Assembly: GCF_000312505.2 (NCBI RefSeq)
Contig: NZ_HG326224.1
Location: 1-64,000 of the forward strand
Direction of reading: 5' to 3'
Length of the DNA: 64,000 nucleotides
Origin: Fenollaria massiliensis
Lineage (GTDB): Bacteria; Bacillota; Clostridia; Tissierellales; Peptoniphilaceae
A program made the position numbers and the translations under genes. The first letter of the stretch is position 1; each line of letters starts with the position of its first letter. The notes under the pieces were generated by a model. The model was not told where the DNA came from and did not search any database. It saw only the letters and a list, made by a program, of their open reading frames with translations. Shown piece by piece: positions 16,984-25,023 of this stretch.

Positions 16984-19900
16984 ATGGACTTAAAAGCTTT
17001 ATCAAATGATCGCGTAGCCGATAGAGAACACAAAATATCTGAATATTGGAACAGTATTGATTTGCTTAAACTAACTAACGAAAAAAGAGATAAAGACAAT
17101 AGATATGTTTTCTTTGAAGGACCACCAACAGCTAATGGTAAACCTGGTATTCACCATGTCAGTGGTAGAACTTTAAAGGACTCTGTCTGCAGATATAAGG
17201 TTATGCAAGGCTATTATGTAAACAGAAAAGCTGGTTGGGACACACACGGACTACCAGTAGAAATAGAAGCAGAAAAACAATTAGGACTTCATAACAAACA
17301 AGATATAGAAAAGTATGGCGTAAAAGAATTTAATGAAAAATGTAAAGAGTCAGTATTTAAGTACGAGTCATTATGGAGAAAGATGACTGAAAAGATGGCT
17401 TATCTTATAGACCTTGACAATCCATATATAACTCTTGACAATGATTACATTGAATCAACTTGGCACATTCTTGATAAGATGTTTAAAGATGGACTTATAT
17501 ACGAAGGCCATAAGATTATGCCTTACTGCCCAAGATGCGGTACTGGACTTGCTTCACATGAAGTTGCTCAAGGCTATGAAATGATAAAAACTGAATCAGC
17601 CTATGTTAAGTTCAAAAAGAAAGGCACTGATAATGAATATTATCTTGCATGGACAACAACACCATGGACACTACCTTCAAATGTAAGTTTAACAGTTAAT
17701 AAAGATTTTGATTATATTAAGATAAAACATAAAGAAACAGGCGAGATACTTTATCTAGCTAAGTCACTTCTTAAACAAGCACTTGAAAAAGACGCTGAAA
17801 ATTATGAAATTATTGCCGAAATGAAAGGCTCAGACCTAGTTGGTGAAGAATACGAACAATTACTACCATATTTACCATGTGATAAAAAAGCTTTCTATAT
17901 AACAGAAGCTGACTATGTTACTATGGAAGACGGTACTGGTATAGTTCACACAGCACCTGCTTTTGGTGAAGATGACTACAATACATCAAGAAGATATGAT
18001 TTACCAGTTCTTAACCCAGTTGATGAAGAAGGTAAATACACTGATACACCTTGGAAGGGCATGTGGGTTATGGATGCTGATCCATTGATTATTGAAGAGC
18101 TTAAAAAAGAAAATAAATTATATAGAAAACAAAAAATTGAACACAATTATCCACATTGCTGGAGATGTCACACACCACTACTATATTATGCAAAACCATC
18201 TTGGTATATAGAAGTAACTAAGTTTAAAGATAAAATTGTTGAAAATAATAAAACAGTTAATTGGTATCCAGACTATGTTGGTGAAAAAAGATTTGGTAAC
18301 TGGCTTGATAATCTAAAAGATTGGGCTTTATCTAGATCAAGATATTGGGGAACACCACTACCAATTTGGAAGTGCGAAGAATGCGGCCACATGGAAAGCG
18401 TTGGCTCAAGAAAAGAGCTTAAAGAAAGAGCAATTGAAGATATCGATGAAAATATCGAGCTTCACAGACCATATGTTGACGATGTTCATCTAGAGTGCCC
18501 ACATTGCCATGGCAAGATGACTAGAGAAAAAGATGTTATTGACGTTTGGTTCGACTCAGGCGCAATGCCATTTAGCCAATGGCACTATCCATTCGAACAC
18601 ACTGAAGACTTTGATCACAAGTTCCCAGCAGATTTCATCTGTGAAGGTATAGACCAAACAAGAGGCTGGTTCTACAGTTTACTTGCTATATCAACATATA
18701 TGACAGGAAAGTCACCATATAAGAACGTACTTGTTAATAACTTAGTACTTGATAAGTATGGCAAAAAGATGAGTAAGAGTAGGGGCAATACTATTGACCC
18801 ATTCGAATTATTCGAAGAATATGGCGCAGATGCTGTAAGATGGTATCTATTATATGTTTCACCAGCTTGGACAACTAAGAAGGTCGACGTTGATGGACTT
18901 AAGGATATTAGCTCGAAATTCTTCAACACATTAAGAAATGTATATAATTTCTTCTATATGTATTTACAAACTGATGGCATTGATCCAAAAACTTTAGATG
19001 TGCCATATGAAAAGAGAAGCGATATTGATAAATGGATACTTGCTAAGTATAATAAGCTTCTTGAAAGAATTGAAGAAGAGATGGATAAGTTCGAGCTAAC
19101 AAATGTTGTTAGAATGATACAAGACTTTGTAGTTGAAGATATATCTAACTGGTATATAAGACGTTCAAGAAGAAGATTCTGGGCTACAGAGCTTGATGAT
19201 GATAAAAAAGCAGTACTACAAACAACTTATGAAATACTTCTTGGGGTTTCTAAGATCATAGCACCATTTGCTCCATATACAGCTGAAGAATTTTATCAAA
19301 GACTAGGCGATTTGGAATCAGTTCATATAGACTATTATCCAAAGGCAAATAAAGATTTAATCGATGAAAAACTTATATTCAAGATGGATCTTGTTCGTAC
19401 ACTTGTTAAACTTGGCAGATCATCAAGAGAAAATGCTAAGATTAAGGTAAGGATACCTCTTAACGAAATAGTTATAGACGGTAAGTACAAAGAAGACCTT
19501 AAGGATTTAACTGATTTAATCAAAGAAGAGCTTAATGTTAAGAACGTTTATTACGAACATGATTTGAAGAAGTATATGAACTTTAGCTTAAAGCCAAACT
19601 TCAAAGTTGCTGGTTCAATACTTGGTGCAAAGATAAAAGATTTTACAAAATATCTATTAAATGTTAATAGCATGGACTTTGTAGACAAACTTGATCACGC
19701 TGATCAACATGTTGAGCTAAACGGAGAAGATACTGAAATTAAAAAAGATTATGTTGATGTAAGAATCGAATCAAAAGAAGGCTTTAACGTTGAAATGGAA
19801 AATGGTGTATTCATCATACTTGATACTAAATTAACTAAAGATCTTCTTGATGAAGGTTATTTAAGAGAATTTATATCAAAGGTACAACAATTAAGAAAGC

Positions 19901-20094
19901 AAAATGATTTTGATGTTCTTGATAAGATAAAAATTTCTGTTGAAGCAAATGATGATTTAAAAGAAATTTTTGATAAATTCAAAGACTTTATATTGAAAGA
20001 AACTGTTGCTGATAGTATTGAGTACAAGAAACTTGGTATTGAAGATACAGACTTAAACGACAAAACTATAAAGATATTTGTTGAAAGAATATAA
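16984..20094 (+). CDS. ileS: Isoleucyl-tRNA synthetase, long (IleS2-like) form
   Basis: A full 1036-residue class I synthetase. It has PPTANGKPGIHHVSGRTLKD (HIGH region), the editing domain with WTTTPWTLPSNVSLTVN, KKMSKSRGNT (KMSKS loop near residue 597), and a tRNA-binding C-terminal region. Length and the GIHH form of the HIGH box favour the eukaryote-like IleS2 type, which tends to be less sensitive to mupirocin. It lies two bases after the SAF protein with AAGGAGG, so it has no T-box leader of its own here. Two terminator hairpins follow. Confidence 0.96.
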   Translation: MDLKALSNDRVADREHKISEYWNSIDLLKLTNEKRDKDNRYVFFEGPPTANGKPGIHHVSGRTLKDSVCRYKVMQGYYVNRKAGWDTHGLPVEIEAEKQLGLHNKQDIEKYGVKEFNEKCKESVFKYESLWRKMTEKMAYLIDLDNPYITLDNDYIESTWHILDKMFKDGLIYEGHKIMPYCPRCGTGLASHEVAQGYEMIKTESAYVKFKKKGTDNEYYLAWTTTPWTLPSNVSLTVNKDFDYIKIKHKETGEILYLAKSLLKQALEKDAENYEIIAEMKGSDLVGEEYEQLLPYLPCDKKAFYITEADYVTMEDGTGIVHTAPAFGEDDYNTSRRYDLPVLNPVDEEGKYTDTPWKGMWVMDADPLIIEELKKENKLYRKQKIEHNYPHCWRCHTPLLYYAKPSWYIEVTKFKDKIVENNKTVNWYPDYVGEKRFGNWLDNLKDWALSRSRYWGTPLPIWKCEECGHMESVGSRKELKERAIEDIDENIELHRPYVDDVHLECPHCHGKMTREKDVIDVWFDSGAMPFSQWHYPFEHTEDFDHKFPADFICEGIDQTRGWFYSLLAISTYMTGKSPYKNVLVNNLVLDKYGKKMSKSRGNTIDPFELFEEYGADAVRWYLLYVSPAWTTKKVDVDGLKDISSKFFNTLRNVYNFFYMYLQTDGIDPKTLDVPYEKRSDIDKWILAKYNKLLERIEEEMDKFELTNVVRMIQDFVVEDISNWYIRRSRRRFWATELDDDKKAVLQTTYEILLGVSKIIAPFAPYTAEEFYQRLGDLESVHIDYYPKANKDLIDEKLIFKMDLVRTLVKLGRSSRENAKIKVRIPLNEIVIDGKYKEDLKDLTDLIKEELNVKNVYYEHDLKKYMNFSLKPNFKVAGSILGAKIKDFTKYLLNVNSMDFVDKLDHADQHVELNGEDTEIKKDYVDVRIESKEGFNVEMENGVFIILDTKLTKDLLDEGYLREFISKVQQLRKQNDFDVLDKIKISVEANDDLKEIFDKFKDFILKETVADSIEYKKLGIEDTDLNDKTIKIFVERI

Positions 20095-20099
20095 ATATT

Positions 20100-20130
20100 A
20101 AGACTAGGGCAGATGCTCTAGTCTTATTTT
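20100..20130 (+). terminator. First of two tandem terminator hairpins after ileS
   Basis: Eleven-bp stem with one G-U pair (20100-20110 with 20115-20125), loop AGAT, then ATTTT. Confidence 0.75.
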
Positions 20131-20141
20131 ATGCATGAAAA

Positions 20142-20170
20142 AGCCAGGGCAAATGCTCTGGCTAATTTTT
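20142..20170 (+). terminator. Second tandem terminator hairpin after ileS
   Basis: Nine-bp stem with one G-U pair (AGCCAGGGC at 20142-20150, GCTCTGGCT at 20155-20163), loop AAAT, then AATTTTT. It shares the GGGCARATGCTCT apex with the first hairpin. Confidence 0.75.
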
Positions 20171-20240
20171 ATATGCGGGCATTATTATAAAGATATTATA
20201 ATAATTTTTCAATAAAACGAAATATTTATGCAAAAATTAT

Positions 20241-20269
20241 TGACAATTTAAAGCTTCAGTTGTATAATA
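20241..20269 (+). promoter_or_regulatory. Consensus sigma-A promoter of the methyltransferase/ABC operon
   Basis: Perfect TTGACA (20241-20246), 17-base spacer and perfect TATAAT (20264-20269). Such a strong promoter, immediately followed by a palindrome at the start site, implies repression. Confidence 0.88.
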
Positions 20270-20275
20270 ACATCA

Positions 20276-20293
20276 GTTAGCATATGCTAACTA
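20276..20293. promoter_or_regulatory. Perfect 18-bp palindrome at the transcription start, probable operator
   Basis: AGTTAGCATATGCTAACT is fully self-complementary and begins seven bases after the -10 box, where a bound repressor would block RNA polymerase. The TTAG/CTAA outer halves recall DtxR-type metal-regulator sites, but the match is loose. The regulator is not encoded in this window. Confidence 0.65.
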
Positions 20294-20309
20294 TATCTAT
20301 TTTCAAAAG

Positions 20310-20413
20310 TTGTCAAGAAGAATTTATAGAAAAACAATCGGAAATCTCATAAATCCCATCTATAATCTTTTATTATTGTTTATTGTCAACAAACAAATTC
20401 TTCCGCTTACAAC
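20310..20413 (+). repeat. Long imperfect inverted repeat in the operon leader
   Basis: GTTGTCAAGAAGAATTT (20310-20326) pairs with 20395-20413 (AAATTCTTC, a five-base bulge, then ACAAC); inside, AAACAAT (20333-20339) pairs with ATTGTTT (20375-20381). The transcript could form a branched structure. It matches no riboswitch I recognise and might be a small mobile-element remnant. Confidence 0.5.
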
Positions 20414-20530
20414 AATACTAGCCTTAAAATTTTTTGACAAAATTATATAGATATTCTTCATTAATAAAATAAAGATTTTATATTATAATTATACATACAA
20501 TAATTATTGCTATTAAGAAAGGAGAAAAAA

Positions 20531-21289
20531 ATGGAAAAAAATAAAATTGTTTTTGGACATGATTTTTTAAAGATGCTTGGAAGAACAAGACTCAGACCAG
20601 GCGGCGGTCTTATGACTGATTGGTTACTTGATCAGGTACAGATTGATAAAGATATGCAAGTTTTGGAAGTTGCTTGCAATAGAGGAGATAATCTTATAAG
20701 AGTTTATACTAAATATAAATGCAAAATAATAGGCATAGACAATGACCAAGTTGTCATAGATCAAGCTTTGGAGAATATAAAGCTTTTAGGTCTAGACAAA
20801 GAAATTGAAGTTATGAATATGGATGCCTTAAAGTTGGATTTCGAGGATGAAACATTTGATTTAATAATTAATGAAGCAATGCTTACTATGCTTCCAAATG
20901 AAGAAAAAGCAAAGGCTCTTAAAAATTATCACAGAGCTTTAAAAAAAGGCGGTTATTTATTAACTCATGATGTGGCAGTGGAAAATGAAAGTGAAGATAT
21001 AAGAAGACAACTTTCAAGATTTACAAACATGAATGTATATCCTCTAACCGTAGAAAATTGGAACAAACTGTTTATAGAAAATTCTTTTAGACCTTTTTCA
21101 CAAAGGACTGGCAAGATGATTCTCTTAGACAGGGATACAATCATAAAAGATGAGGGACCAGTAGGGGCTGCAAATTTTTATAAAAAAGCTTATGCAGAAG
21201 AAAATAGGGAAAGATTTGTAAAAATGTTAGAGAACTCTAAAAATGCAAAAAATTCTTATATAGTTTTAGCAAGTAAAAAGGAGGATTAG
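20531..21289 (+). CDS. Class I SAM-dependent methyltransferase of an ABC-import operon
   Basis: The 252-residue product has a Rossmann methyltransferase core: motif I VLEVACNRGD at residues 44-53, IIGIDNDQ as motif II, FDLIINEAMLTMLP as motif IV and LKKGGYLLTHDV further on. Motif I is unusual, ACNRGD in place of the common GCGTG. The start is ATG 20531 after AAAGGAG; an in-frame TTG at 20507 is rejected because it precedes that site. The gene abuts the lipoprotein gene with no gap. It may modify a metal chelate or small molecule handled by the importer; the substrate is unknown. Confidence 0.8.
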   Translation: MEKNKIVFGHDFLKMLGRTRLRPGGGLMTDWLLDQVQIDKDMQVLEVACNRGDNLIRVYTKYKCKIIGIDNDQVVIDQALENIKLLGLDKEIEVMNMDALKLDFEDETFDLIINEAMLTMLPNEEKAKALKNYHRALKKGGYLLTHDVAVENESEDIRRQLSRFTNMNVYPLTVENWNKLFIENSFRPFSQRTGKMILLDRDTIIKDEGPVGAANFYKKAYAEENRERFVKMLENSKNAKNSYIVLASKKED

Positions 21290-22468
21290 ATGAAAGCTAT
21301 TAAAAAAATATCATTAATTTTATGCTTGACAGTGCTTGCCTTAACAGGTATGACTGCTTGTGGCAATAAAAAAACTGGACAAAATTTAGAAAGTAAGGAA
21401 GTAGCTCAAACCGAGAAAAAGGAAGAAAAGACAGAAAAGACAGAAGAAACTAATGATGAAAATAAAAAAACAAGGACAATCACAGACCACGCAGGTAACA
21501 CGATAGAGGTTCCTGAGAAAATTGAAAGAATAGTAATAGACCAGATTCCTATTTTATCTACTTATATGGCTTATCACCATGGAAAGGCTCCGTATATTGT
21601 TGGTTATGCGGGTTCTCTTAAGCAAGTAATCTCAAATACAGTTTTAAAAGATATAGCTCCAGAGCTTCTTGATAGCCAAAATACAGTTCAAAGTCAATCT
21701 GATATAAATATTGAAGAAATAATGAAGCTTAAACCAGATGTTATTTTTTACAATGCTTCGAATAAAGAACACTATGAAACTCTTAAAAAGACAGGGATTC
21801 CGTGTGTAGGATTTGCTACAGTTGGTACAAATGGGCCAGCTGACCCAATAGATAGGTACGCACAATGGTTAAAGCTCTTAGAAGATGTATTTGGCGAAAA
21901 CGGAAAGACAGATGATTTTATAAAAGCAGGTCAAGATATTGTAAAAGATGTTGAAGATAGAATTTCAAAAATAGATGATAGTAAAAAACCAACTGGGGTA
22001 ATTTTATGGAAGTATGTTCAAGGTGTACCAATGGTTGCTGGCAAAGGCGTTTTTGGGGATTTCTGGCTAAATAGAATTGGTGTTAAAAATTTAGCTAATG
22101 AAACAAAAGGGTTCGCCAAAGTTTCTATTGAACAATTTTATCAATGGAATCCAGATATACTTTATCTTGATGGACCTGGCCTTCTTGATATTACAACAAA
22201 AGATGTATTTGAAAATTCAGTAGAAGGTATCAATTTTTCAAACATGAAAGCTGTTAAGGATAAAAAAGTATATAATACTAAGCTTGGTATGTGGAATTGG
22301 TTCACACCAAATCCAGACGGACCACTTGTACTAGCTTGGCTTGCAAAATCAACTTACCCAGAAGAATTTAAAGACTATGATCTAAAAGCAATGATTAAAG
22401 ATTACTATAAAACATGGTATGATTATGAATTAACAAATGAACAAATTGAGGATATGTTTGATATATGA
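21290..22468 (+). CDS. Ferric-siderophore/cobalamin-type ABC transporter substrate-binding lipoprotein
   Basis: A 392-residue lipoprotein: signal peptide ending LTGMTAC with the lipidated Cys at 24, a Lys/Glu/Thr-rich linker (about 30-62), then the helical-backbone binding fold of the FecB/BtuF family (RTITDHAGNTIEVPEKIERI). Residues such as EEIMKLKPDVIFYN and YQWNPDILYLDG are typical of the two lobes. It captures a chelated metal or corrinoid outside the cell for the permease downstream, whose start overlaps its stop by 4 bp. Ligand not inferable. Confidence 0.88.
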   Translation: MKAIKKISLILCLTVLALTGMTACGNKKTGQNLESKEVAQTEKKEEKTEKTEETNDENKKTRTITDHAGNTIEVPEKIERIVIDQIPILSTYMAYHHGKAPYIVGYAGSLKQVISNTVLKDIAPELLDSQNTVQSQSDINIEEIMKLKPDVIFYNASNKEHYETLKKTGIPCVGFATVGTNGPADPIDRYAQWLKLLEDVFGENGKTDDFIKAGQDIVKDVEDRISKIDDSKKPTGVILWKYVQGVPMVAGKGVFGDFWLNRIGVKNLANETKGFAKVSIEQFYQWNPDILYLDGPGLLDITTKDVFENSVEGINFSNMKAVKDKKVYNTKLGMWNWFTPNPDGPLVLAWLAKSTYPEEFKDYDLKAMIKDYYKTWYDYELTNEQIEDMFDI

Positions 22469-23493
22469 TTAAAGAAATCTTTATCAAAGATAAAAAGATA
22501 ACAGCAAGCTCATATGTGATACTAATTAGTCTACCTATATTGATCTGCGTTTTGGCACTTGCTATTGGGAGAATGCCTCTAAGCATCAGACAGATTGTAG
22601 ATTTTTTCAATGCTTATTTAAGCGGGAGGGATTATGACCCTATGCTTGAATCAGTAATAATAAATGTGAGATTACCAAGAATTATTACTGGTCTAATAGT
22701 GGGAGCTGGTCTTTCCACAGCTGGTCTTGCCTTTCAAGGGGTTTTTTCAAACCCCTTGGCAACTCCTGATATATTGGGCGTAAGTTCAGCTGCAAGTCTT
22801 GGAGCTGTAATTGGTATACTTTTATCGCTTTCAACCTTATCTATTCAAGTCTTTGCTTTAGCTTTTGGATTAATTGGAGTAGTTTTAACCCTTTATATTG
22901 GCAAGAGTAGAACTAGATCATCAACGATAATGCTTATACTAGCAGGTCTTGTAGTTTCATCATTATCAAATGCTCTAGCGTCTCTTCTAAAATATACAGC
23001 AGACCCGACAGATAAGTTGCCAGCCATCAGTTATTGGCTTATGGGTTCTTTTGCAAGATCATCTTATAAAAACTTGATGTTATCTGCGCCCCTAATAATT
23101 TTGGGAGTCATCATAATAAGACTATTGATATTTAGGCTAAATATCATGAGCCTATCAGAAGATGAAGCAAAAAGTCTAGGAGTTAATGTAAAAAAAACCA
23201 GGCTTATTTTTATATTTGCATCAACACTTATTACAGCTTCATCTATATCAATGTGTGGTCAGGTCGGATGGATTGGCTTGATAATTCCTCACATGGCAAG
23301 GATGATGGTAGGAGCCAACAACACTCACACCCTACCTTTTAGTATATCCTTAGGAGCAAGTCTTATGGTACTAATAGAAGCTTTATCAAGAACGGTTTCT
23401 GTAATAGAGTTGCCGATATCGGTTCTTACAGCAATAATTGGAGCTCCCATTTTTATAAGTTTAATTAGAAAAACCGGGGGTGGTTTCAATTAA
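22465..23493 (+). CDS. FecCD-family ABC transporter permease
   Basis: The 342-residue product shows about ten membrane segments and the FecCD signatures RLPRIITGLIVGAGLSTAGL and FQGVFSNPLATPDILGVS near the N-terminus, and GWIGLIIPHMARMMVG with the coupling region facing the ATPase. It forms the homodimeric channel of a type II importer for siderophores, haem or cobalamin. It overlaps the binding protein gene by 4 bp and the ATPase gene by 14 bp, giving a complete importer. Confidence 0.92.
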   Translation: MIKEIFIKDKKITASSYVILISLPILICVLALAIGRMPLSIRQIVDFFNAYLSGRDYDPMLESVIINVRLPRIITGLIVGAGLSTAGLAFQGVFSNPLATPDILGVSSAASLGAVIGILLSLSTLSIQVFALAFGLIGVVLTLYIGKSRTRSSTIMLILAGLVVSSLSNALASLLKYTADPTDKLPAISYWLMGSFARSSYKNLMLSAPLIILGVIIIRLLIFRLNIMSLSEDEAKSLGVNVKKTRLIFIFASTLITASSISMCGQVGWIGLIIPHMARMMVGANNTHTLPFSISLGASLMVLIEALSRTVSVIELPISVLTAIIGAPIFISLIRKTGGGFN

Positions 23494-24283
23494 GTTAGAA
23501 GTAAAAGATGTAGGATTTTATTATGACGAAAATAATGTATTATTTAAGAATTTGTCATTTTGTCTTAATCAAGGTGAAGTTTTTTCCATTTTAGGCCCTA
23601 ATGGAGTTGGCAAGACTAGCCTTATAAGATGTATATGTGATTTTGAAAAATGGAAACTAGGAAATAGTTTTATGGATGGAAAAGATATTTCAAGTTTTAA
23701 TAGAAGAGATTTATGGTCTAAGATATCATATGTTCCTCAAAAAAGATCATTTTCTTTTGAATATTCTGGAATTGATATGGTAGTGTTAGGGCTTTCTAGT
23801 AAACTTGGGCCATTTGCAAAACCTGGTGCAAGAGAATATGAAAAGGCAGAAAATCTTATGAAAAGCTTAGCTATAGAAAATCTTAAAGATAAGTCATGTT
23901 CAGTGATGAGTGGAGGAGAACTTCAGATGGTTCTCATAGCCAGAGCCTTAATTTCAGATCCAAGCTTAATCATATTAGATGAGCCAGAAAGTGGCCTTGA
24001 TTTTAAAAATCAGCTAAAAATAATTTCATTAATCAAAAAACTATCCAAAATAGACAATATCAGTGTTATTATAAATACTCATTACCCGGCACATGCTCTT
24101 GAAATAGCGGATAAATGCTTGATGTTAATGGAAAATGCTAGACATAAAATAGGCAAAACGTCTGATATTATATGTAAGGAAAATATGAAAGACGCCTTTG
24201 GGGTAGAGGTTATACTCGAAAAAATAAAAAAACATGATAAAGAATATGAGGCTGTAATACCAATTAGAATTGTAGGAGATTAA
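23480..24283 (+). CDS. ABC transporter ATP-binding protein (FepC/BtuD type)
   Basis: A 267-residue ATPase: Walker A GPNGVGKTS, Q-loop YVPQKRSF, signature MSGGELQMVLIARAL, Walker B LIILDEPESGLD and H-loop INTHYP. It powers the preceding FecCD permease. Translation most likely starts at GTG 23480, inside the permease gene; no downstream ATG before the beta strand fits. The C-terminal 45 residues are an extra domain with no recognised motif. The cupin gene follows one base after its stop. Confidence 0.92.
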   Translation: MVSIKLEVKDVGFYYDENNVLFKNLSFCLNQGEVFSILGPNGVGKTSLIRCICDFEKWKLGNSFMDGKDISSFNRRDLWSKISYVPQKRSFSFEYSGIDMVVLGLSSKLGPFAKPGAREYEKAENLMKSLAIENLKDKSCSVMSGGELQMVLIARALISDPSLIILDEPESGLDFKNQLKIISLIKKLSKIDNISVIINTHYPAHALEIADKCLMLMENARHKIGKTSDIICKENMKDAFGVEVILEKIKKHDKEYEAVIPIRIVGD

Positions 24284-24284
24284 A

Positions 24285-24932
24285 ATGAAAAATATTATCA
24301 AGGGAAAAATATTGACACCAGAAGAGGTCATACCCATAAAAGAAAATCAAACTATAAGCAAGAAACTCTTAGATTTATGCGATCGTCATATCTTACTTAT
24401 GGGTCTTGACCAAAACACGGACATTTCCCCAGAATTCTATGCTGAAGAAAGAATATATTTTATTTTAAAAGGCGAGATTAACTTTAATAATGAAAAACTT
24501 ATAAATAATGAATTAATAATTTTTGAAAAAAACAAACTTTTTGACATAAAGACAAATAAAAAAAGTATATTTTTAGAAATCGCCATTAACTTAGAGGAGG
24601 ATGAAATGAAAAATATTGAAAAAGGAAAGAAAATCAAATTAATTAACTGTTTAGATTATGTAGAGGGAGCAATCGTAAATATTGACCTTGTATCTAAAGA
24701 CGAGTTTAAGGTATTTTTAATGGCTTTTGATGCAGGAGAAGGTCTAAAACCTCACAAGGCTCCTGGAGATGCTCTTGTCATGGCACTTGAGGGCAAGGCA
24801 AAGCTTCTTGTTGGAGACAAAGAAATCGAGATTGAATCTGGAGAACAAATAGTATTTCCAGCAAATGTAATCCACAATGTAACTGCAATTACAAGATTTA
24901 AAATGTTATTAGTCTTATCTATAGATAAATAA
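24285..24932 (+). CDS. Double-cupin protein ending the ABC-import operon
   Basis: The 215-residue product consists of two cupin-like beta-barrel halves (about 20-105 and 110-215). The second shows FDAGEGLKPHKAPGDALVM, ALEGKAKLLVGDKE and VFPANVIHNV, the cupin pattern, but with HxA where metal-binding cupins have HxH and Asp at the Glu position, so metal binding is doubtful. The first half has even fewer ligands. It might sense or bind the imported compound. It starts one base after the ATPase gene. Confidence 0.75.
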   Translation: MKNIIKGKILTPEEVIPIKENQTISKKLLDLCDRHILLMGLDQNTDISPEFYAEERIYFILKGEINFNNEKLINNELIIFEKNKLFDIKTNKKSIFLEIAINLEEDEMKNIEKGKKIKLINCLDYVEGAIVNIDLVSKDEFKVFLMAFDAGEGLKPHKAPGDALVMALEGKAKLLVGDKEIEIESGEQIVFPANVIHNVTAITRFKMLLVLSIDK

Positions 24933-24950
24933 AATAACGAATGAGTTTTT

Positions 24951-24995
24951 ATATGTACCCTCTTTACTGGACAAATTACTAAGGAGGGTACATAT
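24951..24995. repeat. 12-bp inverted repeat between convergent genes; terminator or IS-end remnant
   Basis: ATATGTACCCTC (24951-24962) is perfectly repeated inverted as GAGGGTACATAT (24984-24995) around a 21-base loop. CTGGACAA occurs at 24967-24974 and again at 25005-25012. It could terminate both converging genes, though no clear T run follows, and the sequence style recalls IS3-type element ends. No transposase fragment was seen. Confidence 0.5.
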
Positions 24996-25023
24996 CATTG
25001 TGCTCTGGACAATTTTATCTTAA

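Larger units (their letters stand above)
20171..20530. other. Long regulatory intergenic region before the methyltransferase operon
   Basis: No gene is seen in the 436 bases between ileS and the methyltransferase gene. After the tandem terminators it holds a consensus promoter (20241-20269), a perfect 18-bp palindrome (20276-20293), a long imperfect inverted repeat (20310-20413), and a possible second promoter (TTAATA 20461-20466, TATAAT 20484-20489). TTGTCAA or its complement occurs four times (about 20241, 20311, 20383 and 20434). No known riboswitch consensus was recognised. Confidence 0.6.

Noticed and set aside
20270-20530. Cobalamin riboswitch
   Set aside because: No B12-box-like core sequence was found in the leader.
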